Of a DNA stretch of 64,000 nt, positions 9,766 through 33,200 are shown piece by piece. Position numbers and translations under genes: made by a program. The stretch spans positions 22,527,060 through 22,591,059 of the forward strand of contig NC_030853.1 of assembly GCF_000208745.1 (NCBI RefSeq), in the 5' to 3' direction. Position 1 is the first letter of the stretch. Each line of letters opens with the position of its first letter. The notes below the pieces were generated by a model, which worked only from the letters and a program-made list of their open reading frames with translations, had not been told where the DNA came from and ran no database searches. Source of the stretch: Theobroma cacao. Taxonomy: Eukaryota; Streptophyta; Magnoliopsida; Malvales; Malvaceae.

Positions 9766-12700
9766 TTATCTTACAGCCTCTGGAGCAGAATTGCAGTAAG
9801 GTGTGTGCAAGCACACTAACTTGGTGCACGTTAAACACAGAGTAGCAAAACCAACTCCTACTGCAAGCCCACAACTGCTTTTCCGCATATCCAACCTCAT
9901 TGCTCTTTGAACTATTCTAACAAAGCATGGGAGCAATCCTCCACATGCCAAAACCATCACATGGTCAAGACCGCTGTAGTCAATTCCTGCCAATATTGCT
10001 GCGATTGCAGATATCGGGCCTACAAAGCCAATAAGAGCAGCTGCTGCAAGAGAGCCATGCCAACTGTCAGTAGCTCCAAAGATGCAGCTGGCCACTGCCG
10101 CACCACGAGGAAGCCCATGGAGGGAGACAGGAAGGACCATGTGTCGACCAAGTCCATAAGCTTTTGGTGCAGCCACTCCTAGCGCAAGCCCCTCAGCCAG
10201 AGCATGGAAAGCCACTGCTCCACATGCTAAAAACGACTTAAGTGTGAGAACACTCACAGGAGATCCTGTTACTGACGGTAAATTACTTGAAGAAGCTCTT
10301 TTGTTACACACAATCTTCAAAATACTAGAGCTTGAAACATGGACAAATGCAGCGCCTACAATAAGTAGTGACATAAGCGGGAAGAATCCCATCTTAAAAG
10401 ACAGAAGTAGTTGCAGTGGTCGCCAGGCACCAAGGATGAAGGCAATGCCAGATGCAGCACCCATGAGAAGGGCATGCTGAAGGCGGAAAGCAAGAGCAAA
10501 TGCAACAAGAACAAGGCCACCCAGTAAAGGTCCAAGACCAAAAAGCAATGAAACAAAGAAGCCAGAAGCATCCTCAGAACTGAAAATTTGATAAAAATAT
10601 AATTAGTTAATGAGAAGAGACAATGAAATCACAATAAATTCGTAAATAGTAAGGTTGGCATTTAAAAAAAAAGATGGCCAAGATTGCATCAGGGGCAACA
10701 AGCCCACACATCAAGCCTAAAACAAGCTACATGATCAGGCATCCGTAAGAATCAACTTAAATGGTCATATCACACTAAAACAACCACGACCAAGACATCA
10801 GAGAATTCTACAAAAATGGAAAATAGGCTCTAAAAGCACAAAAAAGCATAATATTGTTATAAAAGTTTTGAAATCTTCTGTAATATTCAAAAGATTATAA
10901 CTCCAGCAAGATGCAGGATAGAGAATAGCAAGGAAACCCAAAGTAGTTGCATTTACTCATGCAATGATGTTATATCAGGCCACACACTCTTCTCAACAAA
11001 CTATTGTTCAAACAACTCACTTGTAGTCATGACTGAAGTTCTGGAACAAAGCGCTTAGAGCTTCCATAAATGCTACTGAAATTGTAGCTGCTGATGCTAC
11101 TGGAGTCGGAGAAGCTTCCTATTAAGAGAATGGTCAAACAAGATTAGTCTCTTCGTATTTACAATTTGCTATTTAAATAAAGTGGTTTTAGCCTTTTAAG
11201 CTTTGCACAAGAGAGAAACTGAAGAGGATGGCAGTTGTAGTTATTCATTAGCATAGCTTGGGAAGTTCTTTACAGTGTCCTTGACAGGATACAAAGCAAA
11301 ATAGAACAAAAGGTCTTGAAAGATTATTGCAGAAGCAAATCCTCATCCTTGAAGATCCAAACATATATTTTAAGTGCAATAAGTGAAGTCACCTTAAATG
11401 CATCAGGAAGAACCTCAGCAACGACCATCCAGATCATACATCCAGCAGCAAAACCAGTACAAAAGGGAAGGAATTTATTAAATGCATCGGCACATATGAA
11501 AGAAGGAACTGCTACAATGGGCTGCAAAAAAAATTTAAAGATAAGGGAATAAACAACTATTTGAGGAAATAGAAATTGCACTCAAATACGAACAAAACTT
11601 TAATTGATTTACCCTCTCATAAATCTGAACCTTAATATTTTGATTTTTATTCTTTCTTTTGCTAATTTCAACAGATGACACCATCATTTGCTATTGTAAG
11701 ATCAATCAAGCATGCACTTGACAGTTTGTACGAAAGGTTTCAATCACCCAGAAAAAGAATTGGTTCTTCACTCATCATCTGTTGACAATGGATCCTCCAT
11801 TTAAAATACTTACCATGGTCTTTATTTTAAACAACCTTCCTACTCCACCATTGCTTCTTTTACTTTTCTTTCTAAACCAGATCTTGAAATTTCTAAGTTA
11901 GAACTGCTTTCCTTTGACATGGACAGATACATTCAAAGCCTGACAAACAGTATTAAATGATTAGATACCTGTGGTAAGGATGTAATTACACTCCATAGCA
12001 TTGCGTTCTGTGGAGAAACACCCCTTGATGCAAGCACCATGCTTACGGCCAATCCCTCTGGTATGTTGTGTACAGCTATGGCCAAAGTAACCAAAAGGCC
12101 TTGAGTAAAACCTTTTGAGCCAGCAAAGGAAACTCCAACACCAGAGCCCTCCCCAAATGAATGGAGGGTCATAATCCCAATGACAAGAACAACTTTAGTT
12201 GCTTCTGCTCCTTTTATGTCCAGCATACTTACTTCCCCGTATTGTTCAAGAAACTGAAACCCAGAAATGATGGTAAACATTATAAGATGTTAACATTACC
12301 TACAAATACAAAGACACACCACAAGAATACAAGTTAAAGAAAGAGCATTGTATATGACATGCAAAATCAGCAGCCTTAGAGTCTCTGCAGAAGCACTACT
12401 GATCCTCTTCCGTGATAAGTGAGAAAAAGTGGAAAACCTTTTTTATTTGCAAGGTCTGGAATAGAACCTTGACATCATAACATGTTTGAAGTATGTCTAT
12501 AGGCATTGAAGGTGGGGCAAGAATAGTGGCCCTTTATGAGAACCTAGGTATATCACAATTCCGGTTTATTCAGACGTCATATTAGTCCATTTAAGGAATA
12601 TAAATTAGCATGGCTATTTGGTTGAAAAGGAAAATAAATTAGCATGCCTATTTGGTAAAAAAAATAAAGAGGAGATGAAAATAGAGGATGGCGGAAGAAA

Positions 12701-13253
12701 GCAGAGAAGCAGATAACGGTCCTACAATGGCATTAGATCAAACTTAATAACTGAAATTAGAGACAGTGATCACCTTCTTACAAAGCAAAATAAAAATGCC
12801 ACCTGCTAAGATCCCAATCACAACCCAACTTCCAGCACCATGTTCCTGCCCTTCCTGTATGAGATCAAAACTTGCAGCCAACATGACCCCAGCAGCCATT
12901 CCATTGCATATCCCAGCCCACTGAGGATCGAGCTCCACAAAGAAAAAAGGAACTGCACCTAAACCAGTTGCTGCAGCCATTGCTAATGTAAAAAGTGCAA
13001 CTGTGGACACAGAAACTCTGTTGTAACTACCCTTCCAGCCACCCATTGCATTGTCGTTCTCTTCAAAATTTCTGACCTTCTCTGTACCTGTGCCATCGAT
13101 AACATTGTTCCCTACATTTTTGTGGGGAGCTTTTATTCTTTGTGAAATTTCATTTTGACCATCTGCTGTAATGCATTCAAGGAAGACCACGAGGAAGAAC
13201 AAAAAGAGAAGCAGATGCTTGAATCTAAACTGCATTGTCTTTATCATCCCCAC
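9766..13253 (-). CDS. ZIP-family metal transporter (At3g08650-like)
   Basis: Five exons join in frame: 13253-12774, 12253-11969, 11521-11393, 11118-11021 and 10579-9766, giving 601 aa. A signal-peptide-like start (residues about 8-31, hydrophobic LLLFLFFLVVF) precedes a variable Asn/Lys-rich loop and several membrane segments. ZIP hallmarks are visible: HSFGEG at 191-196, HNIPEG at 222-227 and HALAEG at 456-461. The His/Glu residues of such motifs form the metal site in ZIP transporters. The C-terminus ends in a conserved hydrophobic helix and a Cys-containing tail (VCLHTPYCNSAPEAVR). Length and sequence fit the plant At3g08650 type, which has two ZIP-like halves and is more like the ZIP zinc transporters of intracellular membranes than root IRT proteins. 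The substrate (probably Zn or another divalent metal) is inferred. A CAG|GTACG donor near 13970 suggests a 5'-UTR intron. Confidence 0.92.
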
Positions 13254-16189
13254 AAATCTATCACCAATAATGAAAGTTATTAATCAAATGGAATTCCCCT
13301 GCTCGGAATCCAGAAAAGTCAGAAATCAGAAGTAGGAAGCCGATCCTGCGGTATGTTTGGAAACGCGCCTGAGCAACATAAGCTGCGATTAAAAAGCAGA
13401 ATTTTCGTGAAAAGCCAAGTTTTGTCAACGAAATGACTCAAACATGACCTGGAAGGGCCATTGAGGTTTGACAACAAGAATAATCGGAGATAAACTACGA
13501 AAAACAACTGTAACAAAAATCCTCCGGAGCTACAGTCCAATACATTTGAGACTAAAATGAAAATTAGATGATCTTAAAGAAACAGGACATTGTCATCTGA
13601 AACAATCAACCTGATCATCATTTCAACTTAGCAGAAACTTCCCAAGATAAGAAAATCCCGTCAAAAATCCAAAACCCTAATTGATAAGATGAGTAATCAA
13701 GACCCTAACATGAACCAAGATGTATCCTTAAGAATCCCCACTTCCCCAATTCAAACAAAAAACTTCTTTTTTTTCCTCTCTCTTTCTCTCGGACAGTCCT
13801 GTAAACCTAAAACGAAAGGGAGTGAAACAAATTGAATGGTGGACAAAGAAAGCCCTGAATTTTGCGATCAATGACAGATTTCAAAATTAATAATTTGATA
13901 GAAGAATTAAAACGAAAAGAGAAAACCGAAATCAGATAAAAAAAAAACCCCCCAAGAAACGAAACGTACCTGCAGGACAAAAGCGCTTCCAAACAAACAA
14001 TCGAGCTTCAACGATTTCTTTTTTTTTTTTATTTAAATTTCTTACAGGAAGAAGAGACAATTAGGTTCCCAAAGAATAAACCCTACTGTGATCACATAAA
14101 TCAATTTTTAACTTGTTTCATTTGTGCTAAAATAGTCAAAAAAGAAATGATCGAATAATTGAACAAAATAAAAACAAATACAAGTAGTGCGTAATTTCTT
14201 TTTCCAACAGGAAACACAGAAAATGTTATGTCAGACTCTCAGAACGCTGTTTTCCGCCGCTGATACCCAAAACCACCAACTTGAGCGAATAAGCTTTTTC
14301 TTTTTCTTTTTTTTAAATTATTTTATTTTATTTATCAGTCACCATAAAAATAAAAAATAAATGGATAATGACGTCATAGAACCTCTTGACTTGAGAGGGT
14401 GGGAAACCGGAAACTAATGTTGGAAAAAACCAGCTTCCAAAGCATTTGACCCGTTTGAATCAATTTTTTTTAAAAATTACTAATTGTTATAATTAATTTT
14501 TTTCTTGAGTTTTCATTAATTTCTGATAATTTAATCGGTAAAAATAAAAGGTGAAAAGCAATAAGCAATAAGAATCTTGTCTTGTGTTTTAATTAAATTC
14601 TAATCATTTTATCCTTAAAAATAAAAGGTAAAAAATAATAATCAATTGTGTAAGCGATTTAGGATTCAAATCCTGTCATATACGAATTTAATTAAATTTT
14701 ATATTAATTAGTATAATTATATATTGATTTAATTATTTAATTTAATTCATTAATTTTTTATATGAAGTATAATATTTTTATAATGATAATTTCTACATTA
14801 CTTATAACTTCAAAAAGAAACAAAAATAAAATGTAAAACCAATTACAATATTAATCTCTATAAATACCGTATAAAACATTTTGTTATTTAAAAAAATAAC
14901 ATAAAAATTTGTCCAATTAAAATAAAATAATTAATTAAAATGGACACTCACGTTGTGACCAGAGACGAGATGTTCGGACGTGTAAGGCCCGGCTAACGAA
15001 AGTCAAGAAGTACAAAAAACCTACTACCAAGACAAGATGGGTAGGACGTGTAAACGCACGCATGATAAAGTCAAGAAAAGTAAATTTAAATTATTAATTA
15101 TTTTTTAAAAATATACCTAAATAAATATGCACCAATATTTCAAATTTCTTCATAATTTATAAATTAAATACAAACAAAACTAGTGATTAAATACGCACTA
15201 GGCTTACTCTAACAAAAAGGGGTATCATGAAATATAGCTACAGCATGTTTGGTTGGGAAGTGACTGAGTCATTCTTTTTCTATTCCCAGTGAATATTTAT
15301 TCCTTTGTATGATTGTCAAATTATCCAAGGAACATTTCCTTGTAATCTTTATTCCCCAAATCACTCAAAATAAAAAATTAACTAATCCCAACCCTCAACG
15401 ATATTTAGAATTCAATGGGTGGGAGAATAACTTTTACAGTTAATAAGACAAAAATGTTTTTTAATAAAAAAAAATAGAAAAAAAAAGAATTTAAAATAAA
15501 AAGTTTAAATTTTTTATTATATATTATAAAAATTAATTAAAAATATTAATTATAATAATATTAAAAATTGTAAATAAAATATTAATATTTTAAAATTAAT
15601 GATTAAATTATAAAATAAAATATTAATTTTTTGAAAATATTAATATTTAAATTATCAATTATTAATATTTTAAATAAATTATAAATTATAAATATTTAAA
15701 AAACAAAATAAATATAGATGATCATATTTTATAATAAAAAGTTTAAGTTTTTATTATATATTATAAAAANNNNNNNNNNNNNNNNNNNNNNNNNNNNNNN
15801 NNNNNNNNNNATTATATATTTAAAAAATAAAATTAATAAATAAATAATCATACATTATAATAAAAATATTTTCATCATTTTTTATTATTTTAAAATTATT
15901 TTTTACCAATAAAAAATTACAATAAATCATAACAATAATTTCTATTTTATTTTATTTCATCAACCAAATTACATAATAATATTTTTATTTTATTATTTTC
16001 CTATCTTATTCTATTCTTACAAAGTCCCATTCTACTCAAAATCCCTAGTATTCAAAACACTAGCATATTTACATTCCTATAGTTTCACAAGAGGTTTTAC
16101 GTTGTTCTCTTCTCATCCGTCGGCACCAAAAGAGTTGGCATGAATGAACAGGTGATACTCGATTGTATGTGTTCGTCTAGCCTGTGCTC
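13254..16189. other. Intergenic: ZIP 5' region, AT-rich repeats and an assembly gap
   Basis: 13254-14020 probably holds the ZIP 5' UTR and its intron. 14300-16050 is very AT-rich. 14950-15090 has two diverged copies of a GGACGTGTAAnGC...AAAGTCAAGAA motif. 15490-15830 contains a repeated AT-rich block around the gap. I see no gene. Confidence 0.45.
15770..15810. other. Assembly gap (41 N)
   Basis: A run of 41 unknown bases. The sequence just before it (AAAAAGTTTAAGTTTTTATT...TTATAAAAA, 15736-15769) repeats almost exactly the block at about 15500-15535, so the gap sits in a local duplication and its true size is unknown. Confidence 0.95.
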
Positions 16190-24835
<8,646 letters not shown>

Positions 24836-27290
24836 CTGCAATTGGAAATGAAACATATGCTTACTTGAACATAAAAGGGAATTTAGCAATGTAATAGTAG
24901 TAACTAATAAATTCCTGGCTGCGGCTTCAAAATTAACATTATTAGTCAAAAGCAAAAACATGCATTTCACACCAAAACATGCTTAGATGGGAAGGGAAGC
25001 AGTACAAATTAGCCTTACCCGATAGTACGATCCAAAATTCTATTATAGCAGAATCAGACAGAAAAGAAATAAACTCGATACCAACTTGATACAAGTACTG
25101 TGATAGGATTGTTACTCTTGCTATTATTGTTATTTGGACAAATTGGTTATTTCATATATAATCAAGGTCAGCTATGATATTTGAGACCCTATATATACGC
25201 GAAAGTTATTTAAGCTGCACCCAGCATAAAAGGTGTTGATATAGAAATTTCTATGTGTTAGATTACAGCAGCCATAAAGAAAAGACGTAGCTTTTAAGAT
25301 TATTGTTGGAGTTATGGTCGAAGAAATTTTTTTTTTTTTTTTGCTTTTACTTTTGAAGAATATATCGAAAATTAAGAAGAAGCAAATGATGATTGGTGAG
25401 AAAATCATTTCTCACCTTCGGAAGGATCTGTTATCTGTGCAGCAGCAAGGAGCAGCAGCAGACAACAACACCACAGCCACAGGCCGAGTATGCAGTCGCT
25501 CACTCTCATCATCATCATCTGCCAACTTCAACTAATCAAATATTGAAAAAAAAAGAAAAAAAGAAGAAGTTTCCCAAAAAATACTATGAAATTTCTATCT
25601 CTTACTACTTTCTCCTATTAGGTTGGGAAAGGTAGAAGGAAGGAAGCAGAGGCAGAGGAGAGTGACTAAGATGCGGATAGCGCTTAGTTTGAAGCAGAGG
25701 CAGAGGAGAGTGAATGAGATGCGGATAGCGCTTAGTTTGAAGCGTAGCGGCTACAGCCTTGGCGTTCGGAAAAAATCAATTTGAATATTCATGGAGATGG
25801 AGAAAGCTGTTGACTTTCCGCTCTCAAAAGCATTGTCGTCATGGTCCGTTCATCGACATTTCCCCATCAACTGCCTCGGAGATATGGACAGAACCCGTTT
25901 CGATATCTTTTCCGTTCTGTCCTCTACCTGCTCCCCCTCGACTTCCTAGGACTAACTAACCAACCATTATGGTTCATCAAGCGCGCGTGGTGAGAACCGC
26001 CGACTGGTTTGAGCCTGGAGCATGGGCGTGAGATGCAATGGCGCGTGATATGATAGTTTCTTTCGCTTTTGTAGAGTATAGGACGTGCCTTCTTGGACGA
26101 GGACTATAGGTGCAACGTGGTGGGAACGTTTTAAATTTGCTTGGAGAATCGAATCCAATGGCATCGAAGCGTGTAATATTGTGGATTGCGATGCATTTGA
26201 CAAATACGAAATTGTACTGGTACGGTAAGTCAAGATCAAGATTATATTTTTTGGGCCACTTGTTGAGATGAGATTATTATTATCAATTGATTATTTAAAA
26301 AAAGAAAGAAAAAAAAAAGCAACAAAGAAAAAAGACTAATTATGGTTTGTCTAAACTTTGCCGGATGTATCAAAGGATCTTTTATGGGGTTTGATTGGAT
26401 AGGTACTATCAAGATTGATGGTACGAAATGATATTCTAATGGTTTGCAAAGTGTTCTTTTGACGGGAAGAGAGGACGACTGGTAATAAGTAAATCGGACT
26501 GTATTAGAGGTGATAAAGGTTGAAATAGTTATTGAGGTGTAAGTGTTCTGATAGTAGACGGTGAGAAATAACAAGGAAGGTAAAGAAAACGGCGGAGCAC
26601 GGCGTATGAAAAAGGTTGAAAAAAGAGAATATTTGGAAAACTTTGAGAATAATATCTATTGAGGTTTTGATTATTTTCTAATTGCTTCTCAATTTTTTAA
26701 ATTTTTATATTTATAATAGTGGGTAGAAAGAAAATATTGTTAAAAGTACGTGTTTAATTATAGAAAAATATATTTAGTATGAGAAAAATATGTTTGTTTT
26801 TATTTTGAGAATAACATATTATGTAAAAAATATATTAAAAATCAATTTATTGAATGTTAAGAGAATGAATATGTAATTGAATATTGAGAGTAAGTTTTGA
26901 GTAGTGAAATAGTAATACTTAATAATATATTTATATGTATTTTTTTAAAAAAAATAAAGATATAACTCGATAAATCTTGTTACTCTTTATGAGTTATTTT
27001 TAATTTCTCTTTGTGACATGATTGTTCCACGTTATTTTTATACCATAAAATAATATTTAAAATTAAACATATACAAAGATGAAATGCACAATTTCAATAT
27101 ATACATATTTATTTTATTTATAATATACATAGTTATCTAGTTTCCGTTTCTCACGTGAAAACAAAGCCGTAAAGACAAGTAAACAGGGGGTAATAAACAG
27201 CCTTCAACACGAATTTTCTTCAGGATTAACTGATAAGAGCACATCTGATTCATGTGTTGAGTAAATAAGGGTCTGGTGGCATGGCAGGCA
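24836..27290. other. Intergenic region between the two receptor kinases
   Basis: This should contain the promoter, leader and possibly an unrecognised first exon of kinase A, then the 3' flank of kinase B. A donor-like ATCGG|GTAAGG on the minus strand near 25018 follows a stretch with no ATG in frame. No other gene is supported. 26650-27130 is AT-rich. Confidence 0.4.
25643..25743. repeat. 48-bp tandem duplication
   Basis: GAAGCAGAGGCAGAGGAGAG...ATGCGGATAGCGCTTAGTTT occurs twice in a row (25643-25690 and 25691-25738), differing only around GACTAAG/GAATGAG. A third partial GAAGC follows. It lies in the presumed leader or promoter of kinase A. Confidence 0.9.
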
Positions 27291-30200
27291 TCAGCGAGGC
27301 CTGATGGTGGGGATTACACCGCTAATAAGTTCACTTCCTAAGATTTCGGTGGTCCCTTGGGAATTCCTGCCAGAGTAGAGAGGCGATGAGGCATACCCTG
27401 CTGACATTCTGCCTGCAGAGGAGGCATCTGACCCTGTTGGAATCAAATCCGACTCCGGAAGCACTGAACATAAGTTCTCTAACTCTCTCACAACTTCCAA
27501 CATCGTTGGTCGTTCCTTGGGATCATCCTGGCAACACTTCAGGGCCAGTGCCATAAATTTCTTGGTGCACTCAGAAGGGTATGAACCCATGCTCTGGTCT
27601 ATGATGGAAAACATCAGTCCGGATTGACAAGCTCCATAAACCTGCAGTAGATGTTTTACTGGAAAGGTGTTATTATTTGATAAAAGAAGTCTCGATATGT
27701 TTATTTATCAATGATTCAGCAGAGGAGAAGATTTTCTACTTATTAGAATGTAGAGTTTTAAGCAATAATGAGTCGCATCACAGTGTTTGTAACTATGTTG
27801 TTCCATTAAGAATGTTGAGATGAATTAAGAGAAAGAATCAGACAAGGGAAAAGATGTTTCTAGGAGGCATTTTAAATTAATTCTCTGAAAATGTTACAAA
27901 ACTCAATCACCAAAATCAATCCCATATTTGCAGGAAGTGATTTACCTCTCGGACAATGTTTCTCCCATGAGAGATAGGCTGCATCCCTGTCAAAAGTTCC
28001 AGAAACACTATTCCAAGGCTATAGACATCACTTTTCTCTGTCAACTTGTGAGTCAAGAAATATTCTGGATCCAGGTAGCCCTGTACAGGAAAACAAAATG
28101 GAAGTGAACTTCATTATAATATTGCAAGGAAATAATTAGCCAACAAAGCAGCATAAATATTTGACTGCAAGCAAGATCTCATGCATCAAATGATGGCTTT
28201 AATATTTCAAAAATTTATGTTCACAAAATATAATTTTATCTTTACTAAGCAGTCGAATACATAGCATTCAAACACTCCTGGATATGTATATCTTTACAAA
28301 TTTATGCTAGTTTGCTTGTGGGGAATGTGATATTATCACAAAGTTCTTACTGGTGTGCCTTTCACAACTGTGGATACATGAGCTGAAGCTCCTTCAGCAT
28401 CTGGCACTGGTGCAAGCCTTGAGATTCCAAAATCAGAAACTTTAGGATTAAACTTGAAGTCCAGCAATATGTTGTTTGCCTTAATATCCCGATGAATTAT
28501 TGGTGGGTCAGCTTCATTATGAAGGTAGAGGATGCCTTTGGCTGAACCCAATGCAATACGCAATCGCAGAGGGAAACTCAAGGTATCTCTGTATCTATCT
28601 GTGATGTTGCACATAAAACAATGTAAAATTTTGCAGCAATATACGGCAACAGTTAAAATCACTGAACTGGAAAGGTTTTCAGCTTGAAGGTACCAGACAA
28701 ATATCAAGCTGAAGTCAAACAGCATGTACAATTGGGAAAATTATCAGGAATTTTCAGAAATTAAAACAACAACAAGAAGAAGAAGATAAAGCATTATACA
28801 TTTGAAAGAATCCACCTGTACAGTTTAACCAAAAGAAAAGGTATTGCTGTATTTAGCATGCAGTTTTATTCTAAAATCCACTTGTGGGGTAAAAGTTTGT
28901 ATCCCATTAAATTTTCATTGCTGATCCAAATAGCATAATTCAAACCATCACACAACTATATATGCCCTTAATATGAGATAGAACATGAGAAATTTACCTG
29001 AGAGAAGATCATGGAGAGAACCATTGGGCATAAACTCATACACTAACATCTGCAAAGAAAAAAGCCAAGCATTATCTATCTATATATTTATTTTGATGCA
29101 GATATCAGGTATTTTGAGAAGGTTGCTATTTGTTGTAAATGCATCTGACTTAAGCTGAATTGGTATCTTTTAGTACAACTGCACAATAAATTCAGTATAA
29201 TGTATAACTTGCATAATCAGTCAATACGATTGAAGCAGCATTAAGAGGATCTGTAGGGAATATTTGCAGCCTTGAAATGTAAAACATAATAGATTTATCC
29301 AGTTAAAAATTAGTCAACATAGTCGACAATAGTATATGAGCAAGTATGCAGCAAGATTATTCTACATTTATGAGAGGCATTGGTGATAGCTCAAGTGAAA
29401 TTCCATGGGTTAGCTATTTATGCATGGGCTTTTCCCATGATTTTCTGTGACTGGTTTTCCCTTTTTTTTCCCTCTCTTGTTAAATCTTTGTTTCCCTTTG
29501 TATTCTGTTGTATTAATTTGTTATGTCATGCTCTTCCAAGAAATGGAAGGGACTGCAGTGACTGCACCTGCTCGCCTTGTTCGCTACAATATCCAACCAA
29601 AGAAACCAGGTTCCGATGATGTAACCGTGACAACAGTTCTATTTCAGTTATGAACTCTATTTGACCCTGCAAAGATCCTTGTTGGGCACGCTTTATTGCT
29701 ACTACTGTTCCATTAGCCAAAATGCCTCTGTAAACCTTTCCATAGCCTCCTCGACCAACTTGAGTGGTGTCAGAGAATCCGCTTGTACCTGCTTCAAGTT
29801 CTACAAAGCTGAATTCCTTAACACTTTCAGTTCTGATTGGAACCTTAGCAACTGCAGTGGGAATAAAAAAGGAACAAGGAGGAGGATTAATTTTAGAATG
29901 ATCATTGCCTTTATATATGGCAAGAGATGATAGCCACGGCAGATGAGATATTATATGTGGACTTACTTGACTGTTTTTTTAACACTTCACGCCGGGATTG
30001 AGTGCGCCTTTTGTAGAAGAGGACCATAATGGCCAAACATATTGCTACTACAGAGAATATGGCCCCTAAGATTATTCCGATTAGGGCACCTTTACTTAGT
30101 CCTGATTCCAGAGGCTGGAGTTCAACTGAAATAACAATAATCGGTAAGCAAATTTCCACTAAAGAAATGCAGAATACTTGAAAACTACTGGAGCACCTTG

Positions 30201-33200
30201 TCCAACACATAGAATCTACTAGACTATTAATCAGAGGATTAGCACTGGGAAGGGAAGAACAAAAGACAAAAGGATTTACTCACATGCCAAAAGTAGAGTA
30301 ACAAATCAACATGCATAATGTTCATTGAAAAGGTTTCTGACTTCATTTTCTACTTTCTGTTTTGTTTTCTTTTTCTTTTCTATTCATGATTTTTCCCTAG
30401 CCCAAGTTTTTCTTGCTGAAGGGAATCTTATATTTGTATCTTTAAGATAATAATAAAAAAGATTTACATGGAGAGTACTAATGAATAGGTAAGACCCTGA
30501 TAAGAGGATCCTTGTTCTTTCTATACTAATTTATATGAGAAAGTAGAAAACATGCAAAACCTCCTATAAAAGACTCCTCATTTCTTAGTTGAGATTTATA
30601 GAGAAAGGTAGGTAGCCAAAACGTTCTCCTGTTGTATGGAATGTGCTATCTTCAAATGATAAAGAACATATTGGATTTGCAATACATGATCATATTAGTA
30701 CGAAGTGAATGTGTTTTTGATAGTTATGGTATCTTTATGCCTCTTGTTTTCTGTTTCTCTTTCTTTTTTTTTTTTGGTAACAGCAAGGGAAAAACAGGTT
30801 TGATAAGATGTTTTTGTTTAAAGAAAAATGAAAAAGAAAAGGGCACATTTATGACAATTATTAACAGTCTCAGTTAGATCTCAAAAAATGAAATTAAACT
30901 GTAATTGCTAAATGAAAAAGATGCATGGTTGAAAAAGGAAAAGAACAAGGAAAGAAAGAGACAGTACCATTAGAATAAGGTCTGAGGAGTGTAAAGTTGA
31001 GCAGCTCATATGGACCAAAGGTGTCATTCGAAGGAATTGCAAAGGTAGCAATCATGTCTCTGATTCGTTGGATCTCACTATCATTGAATTTAGCAGTAGT
31101 ATTGCTAGATTGAGGGAAAATTTTTAAATACAGCTGTAGCCTAGGACCCTTTTGCCATATAAATGAGTCAACAACTAGTTGATAAAGATCCAAGCCAAGA
31201 CTGGCTGTTATGTACAACCTATATGGATTGGTATATGGACGAAAATCTGATATGGTAGGACTTCTTAAACGTAACCCAACTCCAAGAGGTGCAGCACAGA
31301 AGCAATATAGAGGAGATTCTGGGACATATTCAAAGTTTTCACTTAGAGGACAGGATTGAGGTGGGCAGCTGTTATTAGAGTTACTTGAGCTTCCAGGTGC
31401 AAAATCATCATCTCCAGTTGTAATTCCACAGAATTGGGCTATGTTTAGTTGATTTGCTATGTTACAGACAGGATTGCCCTCAAGCCTAACAATCCAGGAA
31501 GCACTAATCAGAGATTATCAAAGTATTTGCAGTTGTTATGTTACATAAGTATAATACATACTTTTACATATCCAGAAAACTAAAAACAAAAACAGAAACA
31601 AACACATTACATGTACTCTTTAAAACCAGGCTCACCTAATTGTAACATTTGAAGGAGGATTTATACTGCCTGAAATATTTGAAAGTGAATTGTTCTGGAA
31701 ATCTCTGCAAGTAAAGCATATGCAGAGAGGATCAGGTATGTGCACATGAACTTGGCAGGTCCAGCAAGTCAGCCACCATGCTGGATATACTTAATCACAA
31801 TAGCAAAAGATGTCATATATCTCTCAACAATATCCTGCTTTGCTATTTCTTCAAGAAAACTTTTCCAATAAATGCAGCTGAAAATGATGGCATTCTGCCC
31901 CAATGACTTACATGATAAGTCTTGCTGCAGCAGTAAAATTCACATTTTGCCAAACAGTAGAGGGAACATCTCCACTTAACAAATTGTTTTCTAGTGACCT
32001 GCCACACAAGGCAAGCTTCATTAAGTCAGTTTGTCGTACTATCATTCAATTTCAATAAGATATGAGTAAATTTCTCAAATATTTTTGAAAACCACAATAA
32101 AATAATCCAATCAACATTGCTGAAACAAGTTATATGAAATTCTTGTGAAGGAAATTGGAAGTAAAAACTGAAGAGTACTTCTTACAATCTCTGAAGATGA
32201 GGAAGGCCTGAAAAGTTTGAAGGGATAGATCCATTCAGCAAATTGTAGGATAGATCACTGCACATTTAAAGAACAAAAACGATGATGACTCATTTTATCA
32301 TATAAATGAAAAAGAAAATTTGTAAATGGTACCAGCAACTAAAATTTGTTTGTGTGTGCATATGTCAGAGAGAGAGAGAGAGAGAGAATTGAGTTTTAGT
32401 GACTTTGTATATCAACAACCCTTACATAGTTGTGATGTTATCAGAAAGCTTATTTGTTGGTATCCCTCCAGTAAGGTGGTTATGGCTCAGATCACTGTAA
32501 TATGAACAACATAAAAAATTGAGATATACTCAAATTTGGTAATCTGGGAAAACGTTGCTTAACTTGTTTAAATCATCATGCATACAAAGCAACATCAATA
32601 TCAAAGGTCAAGTGTACAAATTAGCAGTATTTCAATATGACTAGCTTTATTTCAACAATAGAACAGTGGCATTGGTAAATGTATCAACACACAAGTAGAC
32701 ATGTTACAAAAGAAAGCAATTAGAACACTCTTAAAAATGCTCAAACACTTACAGATAACGAAGTGGTTGAATACTACTGAAATCAGGAATAGCTCCTTGC
32801 AAGTTGCAGTTCCTAAGACTTCTGTTGAGATGAATGGAATAAAATAACACAGAAATTTAGCAGTTTGGAGACATCATAAATTTAAAAAGAGGGACTGTAA
32901 AAGCCCACGCTACAACTCTAACATTTGACTAATCTTGATGTACTTTTCCCCTATCTGAAAAACATGTTTGATGGTATGCTTTGATAGGAAACCCTGAATA
33001 AACTGAAATCAATAGAGAGGGAGAGAGAAGCTGACAGTTTCACCAGCTTGGACATGTTGCTGTAAGAAGCAGGAATCTCAGTTCCACCAAAATTGTTATT
33101 ATCAAGTTGGCTGCAATAAAAGGAAACAGTAGTATGAGAATTAATCATAATTCCATTGAAGGAAACCATAATTATTTCAAAAGACAGCAAAAAGACGGAA

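Noticed and set aside
15240..16080. MITE beginning at GTTTGGTTGGG near 15247
   Set aside because: I could not find a matching inverted terminus, and the assembly gap lies inside the candidate.
25680..25790. Short plus-strand peptide beginning MRIALSLK in the 48-bp repeat
   Set aside because: The frame arises only from the tandem duplication. It has no homology that I recognise and no gene context.
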